Shown here: positions 20,307-32,436 of the stretch, piece after piece
Position numbering within the stretch: the first letter of the stretch is position 1
How the letters are laid out: the number at the start of each line of letters is the position of its first letter
NCBI RefSeq assembly: GCF_041956535.1
Contig: NW_027192191.1
Coordinates: 1,629,688 to 1,693,687 of the forward strand
From: Calcarisporiella thermophila CBS 279.70
Taxonomy: Eukaryota; Calcarisporiellomycota
Reading direction: 5' to 3'
DNA: 64,000 nt
Made by a program: the position numbers and the translations under genes
The notes under the pieces: generated by a model
Databases searched by the model: none
Told to the model about the DNA's origin: nothing
The model's input: only the letters and a program-made list of their open reading frames with translations

Positions 20307-21500
20307 TTAATAATAAATGCTCATCCCTTTAAGCTATAATGGAGTGATGGTAGGTTAGCATGTCTATTTTCGAACGCAGGACAATAAAAGCATGCTTACC
20401 CAATGCTCCGTAACGTGACAATGAAACAGCCACTTCCCGACGTTATCGGGAATCATATCCACGGTTCTGAACGACGCAGGCATCAAATCTACGACGTCTG
20501 TTCGGTGCCCGTGATAAAGCACCGTATTCCCATCCCAATGCGCAGTATGCATATCAAAGGTGCTTCCCAGGGAAAAGACATACCATCGCACCCTGCTTCC
20601 TGCCCGCATTACCAGACCGTCTAAATTGTTATAGATAAACCCGTTGATATTGGCCATGAAATTCGATGCGCGGAATTCTGCGTCTGACTTCAAGCCTATC
20701 CCGTTCTCGGTGTACTTCTGGATGTTATCGTCGATGTAAGGGGATCGATTTTCATCCGTCTCAAGAAGAGCCATTATAACCTCCTGATCGATGTAAGCTG
20801 TCGGCTTGCCAGTATCATCAAGCATTCCAGGCTTGTAAACAATCAGAGCTCCCATTAAACCAGCAAAGATATCCTCGGGATCCATCACATGCGAATGGTA
20901 TGCATATAGGATGGACGAGGGATCGTTCGGACCCGGTGCACTTCGCATGGCTACATCCCACACATAGGTCACCGTTTCACCCGGTGGGACAGCTGCTGTC
21001 TTCAACTTTTCTGTGCCCATATAGAGGGCGCCTTCTGAGATCAGGGTGTATTTAACTCCATGGGGGTGAACTGAATAGGGTTTTGATGCCATATTTCGGA
21101 AATGGACTCGCACTCTATCCCCCGTTTCAGCTCTGATGGTTGGGCCAAGCAATCCCAATACCGGATCATGAGGCAGCTGTGTACTGAAAGTGGCATCCGA
21201 ATAGGCACGGTATACGGCTTTTTTATATTTTTTACCGATGCGCCGGGCATTGTTTTCAGTAAACTGTTTGGCTATAGTAGATTCAAGTTGATCGCCGTGC
21301 ATATAGTCGTAGTTTAAGGGGGCGTAATCCCAATCTAGCTCAACGGCAGCAATGAAGTATTCTCTCACAAAGCCAGAGAGTGGGTAGCCGCCAATTCCAT
21401 CTCCCTTCTCTATCGGATGAACAATGTGACCATCATATTGTGCGAAAGTGACTTGAAATAAGAAGATAGTAAAAAGAGCAAATATCGAGATCTTCATCAT
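20307..21500 (-). CDS. Two-domain multicopper oxidase, hephaestin/ceruloplasmin-like, secreted
   Basis: Predicted extracellular copper oxidase (possibly ferroxidase) of 375 aa. Exon 1 is 20400-21500; exon 2 is only 27 bp, 20307-20333, adding LKGMSIYY. Without it the protein would end in intron sequence. Start 21500 (MMKISIFALFTIFLFQVTFA) is chosen for its signal peptide; the frame is open upstream. Cupredoxin domain 1 carries HPHG and YHSHV copper ligands; domain 2 carries HTAHWDG and the HCHVTEHWLKGM motif with the type 1 copper Cys and axial Met. GPTIRAETGDRVRVHF is typical of the ceruloplasmin/hephaestin group. With only two domains, the trinuclear site would need an oligomer, as in small bacterial laccases (inference). 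Confidence 0.85.
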
Positions 21501-21952
21501 GATCCTTCCACACACTTTCCAGTGATTCGACACTGACTGTGACAACTTAAAATAGAGTGATGAGAATTCCGTTAATTTTAAGCCACCATATAAAGCATGA
21601 AATTGATTGCTGTTAAACTTGGCTAAACAGTAACCCGTCAGTGTCTCTGAATAGCAAACTGCAGTAGCTCTAGGGGGGACGCCTTTATCTACGAACAATC
21701 CTACAAAGTTGGGTGCCTTTTCTTTGAGAGGCGTGTCGACTCAGAATTGATATCAAATTTGGAATTCCTTGAGGGTGGAGGCCAATATTCGATAAGCCGT
21801 GCCCCCCTTAATTTCAGACGAATATGTGTGTAACCAAAAATGATGTCGTCAGCCAAATACATCATCACTATTTACTAGGAGAGCCCCTGAAGTATCACTA
21901 GTCGATCTGTCGAGAGAATCATCTTGATCTCGTCAAAACATTTGCAAAATAA
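21501..21952. other. Divergent promoter: copper oxidase / NDUFS1
   Basis: About 450 bp between divergent genes. The copper oxidase frame stays open on the minus strand to 21698, but that part lacks protein-like features. Confidence 0.5.
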
Positions 21953-24296
21953 ATGCTGCGTGCCAAGCATATCGTTCCTTCGGCTCGGAGCCTGTTATGG
22001 CACACAGGAGGTATATACTAGCTTCATATATCGTGGCTAATTATATGTTTATAAATTCCATCTTTTTTTTTCTACTTTATCATCTAGCCAAACGATGTTT
22101 TAGTGCTACAACAGTAAAAAAGGAGGAGGTCGAAGTGTTTGTCGATGGCAAATCTGTGAAAATTGAACAAGGTTCTGCTGTTATTCAAGCATGCGAGAAG
22201 GCTGGTACCCCCATTCCGCGCTTTTGCTACCATGGTAAATAATAAACAAATTTTGCAATTTCCAATTTATCTTCGACAAATGACTGATGGATAATTCACA
22301 TGCAGAGAGACTTTCGGTTGCTGGTAACTGCCGTATGTGTCTGGTAGAAGTTGAAAAGTCTCCCAAACCAGTCGCATCGTGTGCGTTCCCTGTCGCCCCA
22401 GGAATGAAAATTAAGACCAACACTCCTCTCGTGCACCGTGCACGTGAGGGTGTGATGGAATTCCTTCTTGCCAACCACCCTCTCGACTGTCCCATTTGTG
22501 ACCAGGGTGGTGAATGCGATCTGCAAGATCAGTCTGTACGCTATGGTTCCGATCGCGGGCGATTCCATGAAATTGTTGGAAAGCGCGCTGTCGAGGATAA
22601 AGATTTTGGACCCTTTGTTAAAACGGTCATGACACGTTGTATTCACTGCACTAGATGTGTGCGGTTTGCAAATGAGGTTGCTGGTGCCACGGACCTCGGA
22701 ACCAGCGGGCGAGGAAATGATATGCAGATTGGCACTTATGTCGAGAAGGCCATCGACTCGGAAATGAGCGGAAACATTATTGACCTATGCCCCGTCGGAG
22801 CTCTCACGTCGAAGCCATATGCATTCACCGCAAGACCTTGGGAGTTGAAGCGCACTGAATCCGTGGATGTGATGGATGCGATTGGAAGCAATATCCGCAT
22901 CGACTCCCGAGGAGTTGAAGTGATGCGCGTTGTCCCACGCCTGAATGACGACATCAACGAGGAATGGATTTCGGACAAGACACGGTTTGCGTATGACGGG
23001 CTTAAGCGTCAGCGTCTCACCGTTCCGCTTATGCGCAATGGCAATGAGTTCGTCCCCTTGAGCTGGGAGCAGGCACTGACCAAGGCGGCGGAGAAGTTGC
23101 GCGAGGCCAAGGGTAATGAAATCAAGGCCATTGCCGGCCATTTGGCAGACGTGGAGAGCATGGTTGCGTTGAAGGACCTCTTGAACCGCTTGGGGTCAGA
23201 GAACTTGGCGCTTGATCAGCCTTTGGGCAATCAGCCCCCTGCTCACGGAGTGGATTTCCGTATGAATTACACCCTCAACACCTCCTTGGGTGCCGTCGAG
23301 GAAGCCGATGCGGTGCTCCTGATCGGCACCAACCCAAGACACGAAGGCCCGATTCTGAACACTCGCTTACGTAAGGGTTATCTCCACAACGACACCAATC
23401 TGGCCGTCGTCGGCCATCCCGCCGATCTCACCTATGAGTACGCGCATATTGGCGAGAGCAGCGCCGCGATTGAGGAGGTGTTCTCCGGAAAGCATCCCTT
23501 CGCTAAGCAGTTGGCGGAAGCGAAGAACCCAATGATTATTGTCGGAAGCGGTGTGATGGAAACCGAGGATGCTGATTATGTGCTGTCGAAGGTGGCGGAG
23601 TACGTGGATAAGAATCGTTCACGCTTTGTTCGCGACGACTGGAACGGATTCAACGTGTTCCAGCGTGCGGCAAGTCGCACGGGAGCCTACGATATTGGAT
23701 TCGCAGGATCTGCAGAGGGTGCCGCCGCCAAACCAAAGTTTGTGTACCTACTGAATGCCGACGAGGTCACAGGCAACGATCTCCCCAAGGATGCATTTGT
23801 GGTGTACCAAGGCCACCACGGAGATGTGGGCGCCCAATATGCTGACTTGATCTTGCCTGGAGCAGCCTACACCGAAAAGAACGCCACCTATGTTAACACC
23901 GAGGGTAGGACGCAGATCACGCGTGCCGCCGTCTCACCTCCTGGTGCCTCGCGCGAGGACTGGAAGATCGTGCGAGCGCTATCCGAGGTGGCCGGTGCTG
24001 CTCTCCCCTATGATGACATACTCGCGCTCCGCGAACGTATGACGGAGATTGCCCCGCATCTCATTCACTACGATGTTGTCGAGTCAAGGGCCATTCCTTC
24101 CCTTGCCCTAAACTCGCTCAAGAAGGCCGGCGTCAAGTCCTCCGGCGTGTCGTTCAAGCCCGTGATTGAGGACTTTTACCATACCGATGCCATTTCCCGC
24201 ACCTCAGCCAACATGGCCAAGGGTTCCGCCTATTTCACGAAGAAGACCGTGCCGGTAGGAGAGTACAAAGACGATCAGATGCGAATTGCAGTTTAG
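21953..24296 (+). CDS. NDUFS1: NADH dehydrogenase (complex I) 75-kDa subunit, NDUFS1/NuoG type
   Basis: Iron-sulphur subunit of the peripheral arm of respiratory complex I in the mitochondrial matrix. Three exons: 21953-22010, 22088-22234, 22306-24296; 731 aa, the usual length. The N terminus ([20 protein letters not shown]) is a mitochondrial presequence. The 2Fe-2S/4Fe-4S ligands are visible: [41 protein letters not shown], then a 4Fe-4S element ending [16 protein letters not shown]. The molybdopterin-like domain follows ([19 protein letters not shown]). Coding sequence is GC-richer than its flanks, as expected for an abundant protein. Its presence shows the organism retains complex I. Confidence 0.97.
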
Positions 24297-24907
24297 ATTG
24301 TTTGTGCTTTTATCAATTGCCTTTTTAGACTTTATATTTTTTTTTTCTTCCTCTTTTTTTTTTTTCCTTTTATATATCATCTCTCCCCCTTTCTTTCTCT
24401 ATATAAAGATAATTAAAAATCTGAAAATTTTCTATTCAATTCTGTCTCGTAAAAGTAAATCCTCAGCTAAATAGTGTTTAGTCGACATCATTTGTCATTG
24501 GGTTAAGGTGGTAGTAGATATCGAAGGAGTGTTTCCTCTCTTGACTTGGTCGACACTAAGCACCCCAGCTTCTCCTTTTGACGAGAGAGGGTTTAAGTCT
24601 GCTTTTCTGGGAGAGTAGAATTTATCCGGAAAAAGCAAGCCCACTTTCATGAGCTTGAGCACAATACAACTTTATTTTACTCTCATTATATTACTGATAA
24701 GTTTCAGCGATATTACAGATAACTTGCTATAATTAAACAAGAGGGTACGTCCACACACCGACACTACCAGAAGAAACAACTCATGGTTTCCCTCGAGCAG
24801 GGGCGGGGGATTACAAAACTCGAAGTGGCCTGTCCTGATCTCCAAGTATCTTGAGAATGCAAGGCTTTCATAGCTGCGTTGAAGAGGATCACGGCTGAGC
24901 ACCGGGC
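24297..24907. other. Intergenic between convergent genes, with poly-T tract
   Basis: The NDUFS1 3' flank holds long T runs (about 24339-24369). No gene seen up to the ArfGAP stop. Confidence 0.6.
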
Positions 24908-26560
24908 TCAAAAGAATCTTTGATTTGCTCGCTGATTTGGTGCACTTGCAACCAGTGGGTCCAAATCGAGCAGGGCCGACTCCTGGGATTTCTTCCTATT
25001 ACCGACTGATGTGGTGTCTTTTTGGGGGACAGGGGGAGGGGGGATAGAGAACGTGGCAGGCATGGACGTGGCAGCCTGAACAAACTCCCCAAATCCGCCT
25101 TCGTCTTCTTGTTGAGATGTGAATGGTTGATTTCCTACACCAGTTAGAGGGCCGCTCGTGGTTCTAGGAGGTTGAGGGGGCTGATTCAAGGAGAGATCTA
25201 ATACGATACATGCATTTACAGATATATGCAAAATTGGTAAATAAATGTATTTAGGAGGATAACTTCGATTATACCTTTCATATATCCTTCCAGAGTATTC
25301 AAAGGCGGTTTTTGTTGAAGGTTCTCATACAATTGCGGTTGGAAGGAAGAATTAGATCCTAGTGTAATTAGGAGTATTTAAAGTGCAAGGGAGGATAAAG
25401 CAGAGATGATCTTGATATATTACCGGAAAGTTTTGTATCTTTTGTAAGATCGCTTCTCGCGCTGGTGGTTCCCCATAGATCCATTAACTCGGCTATTCCA
25501 GAGCTCACCGGTGTGATGTTTTTTCTCTGTGAATTCGTTACACGAGTTTGGAAAGGAGGAGATTTTGGAGAGCTTGTGCTCTTTGGTGATTGCTGTCGAG
25601 TCCAGTCAAATGACGCGTAAGCAGGAGCCGTCTGAGGGCCATTGTTAGGGGTAGTGATAGTAAATGGGATTGAGATTCGTAAAGGGTAATTTGTGTTTGG
25701 AGGGGCCGGAGCTGGGGCCGGAGCTGAGGCAGAATTAGGGGCATCCCAGTCGCTCAGTAAATCGCCAGTAGGCACGCTATTAATCTCTTTTACCTATTAT
25801 TATATGGAATGAAGTAAAATCCCTCCCAGTCGTGCAGCCGTATCTTTGGGTAGTGCTTACATGTGGCACACTCTTTGTTCTAGGTCGATCAGGTGCTCTT
25901 TGCGTCGGAGACTGAGTTCTAGTCTCATCTGACTCCTCTCCCTGCCGTACCATCGCCCTCACCGTCTGTTGCATGGCTCCAAGAGCCTCTTTATCTACCC
26001 ACTTCAATTCCACGTATTTTTGTCTCATAAAATCGCGCACTGCTTCGTTACCCTCGGGTTCAGGAAGCTTGTGGTTGTATTTAGAGAGCCAAACTCGTAG
26101 TCCGAACTTCATTTTCATAGCATTCTTAGGAATGAAGCACTGCAAGTGAAGAAATTCTGGGAAAACCTACCTGATTGCCATACATTTGGAGACAGTCAAC
26201 TTCATGTTGTGTAAAATTCGATGCCGAGACAGACTTGACACGATGCCCAAATTCTCGTCTATTGTCCAAGGTTATTTTATCACTTATTCCAGCTACGAAT
26301 CATATAACCCTTACACTAAGCCTGAGCACCGCGGGCATATGAATGTCCAGGTGTGTAAATTGGCATACACAGGGCTCTAAGCACAGGGCCAGGCGTGAGC
26401 GAAACCAAATAATTGTCGTGGGGAAAATGAAAAGTACCTTGGAAGGGCAGTCAAAACATTTCCTGTTCTGAGGTAACTTGATCAGTTCTCGCACTCTGCG
26501 TAGATTTAGGTCGTCTTGTGGGGGCGAATGAAAATGTATTTGCAGGGAATGACGCTTCAT
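24908..26560 (-). CDS. AGFG-type ArfGAP (ArfGAP with C-terminal low-complexity tail)
   Basis: GTPase-activating protein for Arf, acting in vesicle traffic, 426 aa. Seven exons: 26438-26560, 26315-26376, 26171-26258, 25861-26124, 25424-25793, 25275-25358, 24908-25197. The ArfGAP zinc finger is split over exons 1-2: LPQNRKCFDC...FICPRCSG, with HRVKSVSASNFTQHEV following; NRKCFDC is the AGFG hallmark. Note that the usual catalytic Arg after the last Cys pair falls near VREFGHR. The tail is rich in P, S, T and Q with scattered F and W-D motifs (LLSDWD, FDWTRQ), suggesting binding to coat or EH-domain proteins. The exon 4 acceptor is ambiguous (26124 or 26139; both keep frame). The start is the least certain part. 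Confidence 0.82.
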
Positions 26561-26975
26561 ATTTTTGCCCTGTATTCAAAATTGGTGGGAGTTTGGCCTT
26601 AATACGAAACCTACGAAAAGAGGAGGTGGAGATTCGAACGTTAAGATTTTCTTTGCCACCTTTTAATACAAAAGTGATTTGTCATTTGACTGGACAGATA
26701 TCCAAGCCGCGAGAAAACTCAAAAACACCTTAAGCCATCGAGCAATCCACTTTGTTATTAACCTCCATGATGACTTTATTGCAACACTACCATCGAAGCA
26801 CAAATGATCATTCTAGAAAAAAATGTATGCAGAATGGATTCGAGCATGTAGCATGGTTGTAAAACAAGTGGAACTTAGTCGTATTTTATTGAACTGCTAG
26901 AATGATAATTTAAAGAAATATTCGAAACACTATAAAATGACTCAAAGGCGAGGTTTAAGTTAGTAGAGCTTAGGG
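26561..26975. other. Intergenic
   Basis: No gene seen. Could hide a short 5' exon of the ArfGAP gene. Confidence 0.5.
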
Positions 26976-27353
26976 CTAATCCAGTAATCTATCCAGTACA
27001 CGCCGGGTTCTGTTCCTGTCCCCACAAGTGCAGTTCACGTAAAATACTCGTCCACCGCTAGTCGAACAACGATCTTGCTCTGACGCTATGTAGTTGTTCT
27101 GTGAGCAGAGATCGTCACAGGCGTTCAGAAACCGGTTGCAGAAAGAGTTGGCCATACTTCGTGGGGGAACGACTCTCGTGTTTCTAAAATTTTTTCGACT
27201 CTTTTCCCAGAGCGACGGGTTTTGCAATATGGGACCGAGGATATTGTCAAGCAAAGAGTCAAGATTAAGTCTCTTCTCGTGCGGCAGCGCTATCGCACTC
27301 CCCAGAGAGACAACAGTGGCCAAAATTGTGTAGATAAGGAGAATATATTGCAT
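26976..27353 (-). CDS. Small secreted cysteine-rich protein
   Basis: Single exon, 125 aa. Signal peptide MQYILLIYTILATVVSLGSA is followed by HEKR (a possible Kex2-type processing site), then a linker and a cysteine-rich C-terminal domain with six Cys (FC, AC, LC, RC, NC-TC) and an N-glycosylation sequon near NCTC. It ends basic (RNRTRRVLDRLLD). I recognise no family. Size, signal and even Cys number suit a disulphide-stabilised secreted effector-like or wall protein; function unknown. Confidence 0.72.
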   Translation of the reverse strand: MQYILLIYTILATVVSLGSAIALPHEKRLNLDSLLDNILGPILQNPSLWEKSRKNFRNTRVVPPRSMANSFCNRFLNACDDLCSQNNYIASEQDRCSTSGGRVFYVNCTCGDRNRTRRVLDRLLD

Positions 27354-27571
27354 ATATGAGGTGGTATATAGCTAAAGATTGCAAGGATTGCGACAAGAAA
27401 TATGGGGAGATGCAAATTTTTAAAGAAGAGCAATCTGTTTGACCCTAAAGAGAAGCTTTTTAGGCCAAGAGCAGGGCCGGGCAAAAAAACAACGGTTGGA
27501 CAAAAGTGAAATCAAAATTATGAAACGGCCGTCATCGAAATATATTTCCAGGCCCATCGTCAACCAAGAGT

Positions 27572-28200
27572 TTAAATATTTTCTTGTTGATTCCCTGCAT
27601 TATTTGCGGTTGGGTTGTGAAGCCCCTGCAGCATGCTCCAATGCTTCTTTTTGATCTCTCTGATCGTGTCTCGAAGCGCTTGGCCTAGCCAAAAAAATTA
27701 AAAATTAGTTTGAAAAATTTCTAGACGATACTGAAGTCTTAATAAAAAAAAGCCCTTTCTTTCTATCTTTTCTTTATCGTTGTAATGGCATAATGTTCTA
27801 CTCAGTCTTACTTACTATATCCAATGTCGTTAATTTTCAATTCTTTCATCATTCTGTCCTCGCTCACTGCGTAGTATAAGAACTCCTCAAGAAGGCGCAT
27901 ATTGTCGACCCGTTTTTGGTTAGCGCGAATACGATTCTTGATCATCATGCTCACCCATGTCGGTTGGGGCTTAGTACGGAGCAGTGTCAATCCATTCTGA
28001 ATAGTGATTTGTTTGATCCGTCTGCGTTTACGAAGAGAATTTTCCGTAGGCTCTAGTGAAGAAGAATGCTCTGCAGGGGCGGTGGATTTATTATTTAATG
28101 GAATAGAATAAGCTCGTCTTGAGGAAACAAGAGAAAGCAAATGAGCCCAATAACAGTGCGTTGAGACCTGTAGTGCGTGCGCTCTTAACTTGATCAACAT
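27572..28200 (-). CDS. Putative mitochondrial protein, unknown
   Basis: Two exons, 27816-28200 and 27572-27684, 165 aa; the GTAAGT donor and GGCTAG acceptor join in phase (GYS/QALRD). The N terminus (MLIKLRAHALQV...SSRRAYS) is Arg-rich and lacks acidic residues, like a mitochondrial presequence. The rest is basic and helical: LRKRRRIKQITIQNG, MMIKNRIRANQKRVDN, ALRDTIREIKKKHW. The Met at 28200 is preferred to 28239. It is divergently arranged with LIP2, whose ATG is 88 bp away, suggesting a shared promoter. A mitoribosome or mitochondrial assembly role is possible but not shown. Confidence 0.65.
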
Positions 28201-28287
28201 TTGAATAGGAAGAAATGGGAGGATATGAAAAATAGTCACACTATTATTTCATTCTGGTTGTTTTTTCGCTATACAATAGAATTTAAA

Positions 28288-29212
28288 ATGCTACGGCATT
28301 TTTCTTCTGCATGTCAACCCACTCGCCATATACTCAATACCCTGCCCTATATCCATCTTGGCCGAATTCCATATCTCAAAGCTCTAGACCTACAGCGTTT
28401 CCTAGTTGAGAAGAGATTAAGATCCAGGGATGTACTCAAACATACCCCCGAGCTCGCAACTCCAGAGACGGTGACATGGGCGGACACGGATTTATTGCTA
28501 TTATTAGAACACCCTCCTACGTACACCATGGGGAGGAGAGGAAGAGCAGGATTAACTGATCATGATTTAAAGAGGTTAGAACAACTTGGAGCAGAGTATT
28601 ATGAGGTTGATTCAAAGGCAGAATTGGACATGGTGAACACTCTCTAACTATTTCTTTATTAGACATTACGAGGAGGATTAATAACATTTCATGGACCTGG
28701 GCAATTGGTTGCATATCCCCTTATTGATATTCGCAATTTCCAGGTGATTAAATTACAGTAGTAACTATCGCTTTTTTCAAATTGAAATCTCATTCCCGAA
28801 ATCCTAGCTATCGTCTCGTTGCTATGTTTCCCACTTAGAACGAACTATAATAGATACCTGTTCGCAGTTTCAAGTCCCTGCCATGACCACCGAACATACA
28901 GGCGTATGGGTCGATGACAAGCACAAAATTGCTGCTATCGGTGTCCATTTGCAGCGATATGTTACTTCCCATGGTATTGCCCTAAACTGCTCTACGGATT
29001 TGCAATGGTTCAAGCATGTGGCTGCTTGTGGGCTAGTCGACAAGGAGACAACCTCGCTTTCTCGCGAGCTCGGGAAAAAAATAGAGGTGGAAGAAGTATT
29101 GCCAGCATTTTGCAAGAGTTTTGGAAGCGTGTTTGGAGCTAACATGATAGAAATGGGGAGTTCAGAGGCCCAATTTGGGATGATCAAGGAGGAAATACTA
29201 AAAAAAATATAG
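28288..29212 (+). CDS. LIP2: Octanoyl-[ACP]:protein octanoyltransferase (lipoate biosynthesis)
   Basis: Transfers octanoate from mitochondrial ACP to lipoyl domains, the first step of protein lipoylation (LipB/Lip2). Three exons: 28288-28632, 28663-28743, 28808-29212; 276 aa. The introns are very short: 30 bp with a branch-like CTAAC, and 64 bp. Motifs: [62 protein letters not shown] and TSHGIALNC, which includes the conserved Lys and Cys of the catalytic pair. The N terminus [14 protein letters not shown] suits mitochondrial import. Confidence 0.93.
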
Positions 29213-30029
29213 AATGTTAGGCCGATGATGAGTCGAATTGTTGAAAACCAATTTTACACTATACTGTTGGTTCGTTCGTTTAAGTATTATTTATTAGAGC
29301 ACGCTGTACGTTTAAAGTTCTTGTTCAATCGGAATAAATTGGTCCGAAGAAAATGGGGTGACCGGCCTTATTCGGCCTTATTAAGTTCGTATTGCATTTG
29401 CCATGCGAGTAGGAGAATAGCCCGAAGAATTGCAGATATCTGAAGAGGAGCGCCTATGGAACATCCTTGGGGTCAAGTAGAAAAAACTGCGCTGTTTGCG
29501 CAAGGACCATCCGGGGGAAAGCGGATTTATGTTAAAGTTTCTTGACCAACATGGCTGTGAGTGAACCCCCCGTGATCTTATCGATTCTTCCAAATTGCAG
29601 ATGGGACACAAAGTTCGCGAATGACGGCAAAAAGGGCCTAATTACATGAAAGCGGTACTTTGATTTTGATTAATTAGCCCATTTCTGATCAAGGGCACTA
29701 TCCCTATTACCTAATTCTACAAGTCTTGAGGCGGGTTGCTTGTTTAGAAAACCGCATTAATCTGGATGTTCCCAGGAGTCGAGTCATACAATTTCTTTTT
29801 TATTTATCTAAAGATTTTACTCGTTTTTTTCTTCCTTATTAAATTACCCTTTGATGCTAAATAGAGAAAGTAGGGACCGGTTTTTTCAATCAGCTTGTGA
29901 TAAATTCTTTCACCAAATATCTCCAGGTGGTGAATCCCTATAATTTTCTTTTAATAGTAAATTTCTAACAACAAGAGTTGATTGTTGGAGTAGGGAGCAC
30001 GGCGATAACTTTTCTCCGATTGCAGAAAT
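29213..30029. other. Intergenic
   Basis: About 800 bp without a supportable gene; frames on both strands are short and lack domain features. Confidence 0.55.
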
Positions 30030-31949
30030 ATGAATATGGAACTCGATTCGAAAGAAGAAAAGCTCATTGCTTCGCCCGAGGCTCCTTTGTCGGATCGTGC
30101 CAGCAATGCGGAAAAGAAACTTTTGAGAAAACTTGATAAAAGGATCATTCCGGTATTGTATTTACCTCAATGTTTAGCTCCCTATGCTACAACCCTTTTG
30201 CTCTTCCTAGTTTGGAATGCTGGTCAATACCCTCTGTTTTCTCGATCGCGCCAATATATCAAATGTACGGATATTATCAAGTTTTGCTTTTGATACTTTA
30301 ACACCGCCTCTCACTATAGGCAAGGCTGGCAGGACTTGAGAAGGACCTCCATCTCTCTGAGAGGGAATACCTATGGTGTCTAATCATATTCTTTTTCGGG
30401 TTTGCCACTATGGAGATTCCATCAAATATCGCTTTAAAGAGAGTGAGTGCTCTTCATCTTTGAGCATACAAATAGATGAAAATATTAAATGGGGGACTAA
30501 TGCTTTACTCCAAGTTCCGCCCTTCGCGCTGGTTAGCTTTTATCATGGTTGGGTGGGGGGCTGTGGCGACGTGCATGGCTTTTGTTTCGGATTTTCGAGG
30601 TTTACTAGTGACCCGATTGTAAGGCAAATGTGTCTCGACAAGAAACCATTGAATAAACTATAGACATACACGCATCTCTACAGAATTCTCGGGATATTCG
30701 AGAGCGGGACATTTCCGGGTCTCATTTATTGTAAACAATGCAATTCTCGCTGTCAACGTATATAGCTACAACTTATTTCTCCTCTAAAAAATAGATCTTA
30801 CACTTTGGTATAGAAGACATGAAATTGCCTATCGACTGGCCTATATATTCGGTGGAGCCAACCTTGCAGGTGCTTTTGGCGGAATGATAGCTTTTGGATT
30901 AACGCGATTGACTGAGCCGCTTCGACCGTGGCAATGGCTGTTCCTGATTGAAGGAATTCCGAATTTTATAGTGGCCGTGCTCACCTTTTATTTTCTTCCG
31001 GATTTTCCCTCTGCAGCGACGTTTTTGTCCGATGAGGAGCGTGAACTCGCTTTAGCGAGATTGAAGAAGGATGCAGAGTTTGCCGAGAACGAGATGACAC
31101 GAGTAAACTGGAAGTGGGTTTTAGAGGTATTCAAGGAGGCCAGAACCTATATTTACGGCGCAATGTCTCCTACATTTGTACTGCCTATCTATGCGGTGAC
31201 TTTATTTCTTCCGTCCATCATTAATCGTATGTATATGAATTCCTCGCCATTCTCGACATGTTTACATGTTAATTATTTTATGTTTCAGAAATGGGATTTG
31301 ATGCCCTTACTTCCCAGGCTCTTACAGCAGCACCCAATATAGTGGCATGCTTTCTTACCATTGCGGTTGCTCTTCATTCTGACTACCGCTTTGAGCGCGG
31401 ATTTCATGTTGCTGGTGTCGCGACGGTGGGAGCGACTGGATTCCTAATATTAATATTATCCAGGAATAATGCAGTGCGCTATTTTGCCATGTTCTTGGTC
31501 ACATTTGGCGTTTTTGCATCGACGGCGCCTTTATTGACCTGGGTGGCTTCCAATTATTATCCTGCGGAAAAGAGAGCCGTAGGAATCGGATTTGTTATCA
31601 CTACCGGAAACGTATTCGGCTCGGTTGGGACTCAAGTCTACCGTAATGATGACCAACCTAATTATGGTAATAACAAAACAAAATGCCAATTATCGATATT
31701 AAGATGGTACTCTCTTCATTGCTTATGGTGTGAGCTTTTTCTTTGTTAGTACGCGGTCATATTATTTGCTTTTCGGTCATGTGCCTAACTATAGTGTTCG
31801 CGTTGCTCCAAAAGTTGCATCTCTTTACGGTCAACCGAAGCCGAGAAAGAAAAATGCTAAATCCTTCTCAATCTGAACTCCATTCCGAAGAGCAAGAAAG
31901 GGCGCAAGAGATGACGGATCGCGACATTCGTTTTCGATTCGCTTTGTAA
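30030..31949 (+). CDS. MFS transporter, anion:cation symporter type (allantoate/nicotinate permease-like)
   Basis: Twelve-helix permease of about 479 aa, probably plasma membrane, importing a small organic anion. Nine exons: 30030-30152, 30211-30264, 30320-30442, 30515-30618, 30684-30730, 30795-31226, 31289-31666, 31704-31727, 31795-31949. Signatures: KLDKRIIP at the start of helix 1, FLDRANISNARLAGLEKDL, LILGIFESGTFPGLIYYLTLWYRR, WLFLIEGIP, helix 10 WVASNYYPAEKRAVGIG, and the YRNDDQPNY loop before helix 12. The ending FRFAL is typical. The splice around helix 12 (exon 8 end) is uncertain: a GTTAGT donor 18 bp later is also attractive but breaks frame. Substrate unknown. Confidence 0.85.
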
Positions 31950-32436
31950 CCATCAAAACTTAACTTAAATATATAATAAATAGCTCTCCACATTTGAAGA
32001 GGGACCATTTGGATAATATTCAAGATATATATTTAGCTTTGGTCTACGCTTAATGGCCTTAAGATACACGTATCTTATCGATCATGTAGCTTTGTTTTTA
32101 GGAGAGCGAAAGTCATATTGCGTCTTGACGCTCATAGCATCAAAAATATAAATTAGCACTGAGAGTTTTCGATCATTTGATATTTGATTAATTGCATCAG
32201 ATATGTTATTCAAAAACTGACCATCTGTCTGTATAACCGCAAATCGCAAAAGCAAAGCAGCCATAGCGAGATATAAAGAGTGCTTGTTTCTATTAGTAAC
32301 AACAAAAAAAAAGAACGACATTCATAACGACCAACAATAAATTATATGTGTATATAGGAGAAGGTATAAATGGGAAAAGTTGAGTTCAGCTATATCTCCA
32401 TTGAAATTAAATGAGAACGTACAATGCATTTTTTCT
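31950..32436. other. Intergenic between convergent genes
   Basis: AT-rich; the 79-codon frame at 32082-32321 (minus) has no supporting features. Confidence 0.5.

Noticed and set aside
32082-32321. 79-codon minus frame between the MFS and glycosyltransferase-like genes
   Set aside because: Lies in a convergent 3' region; a weak signal-like start only, no splice or promoter evidence.
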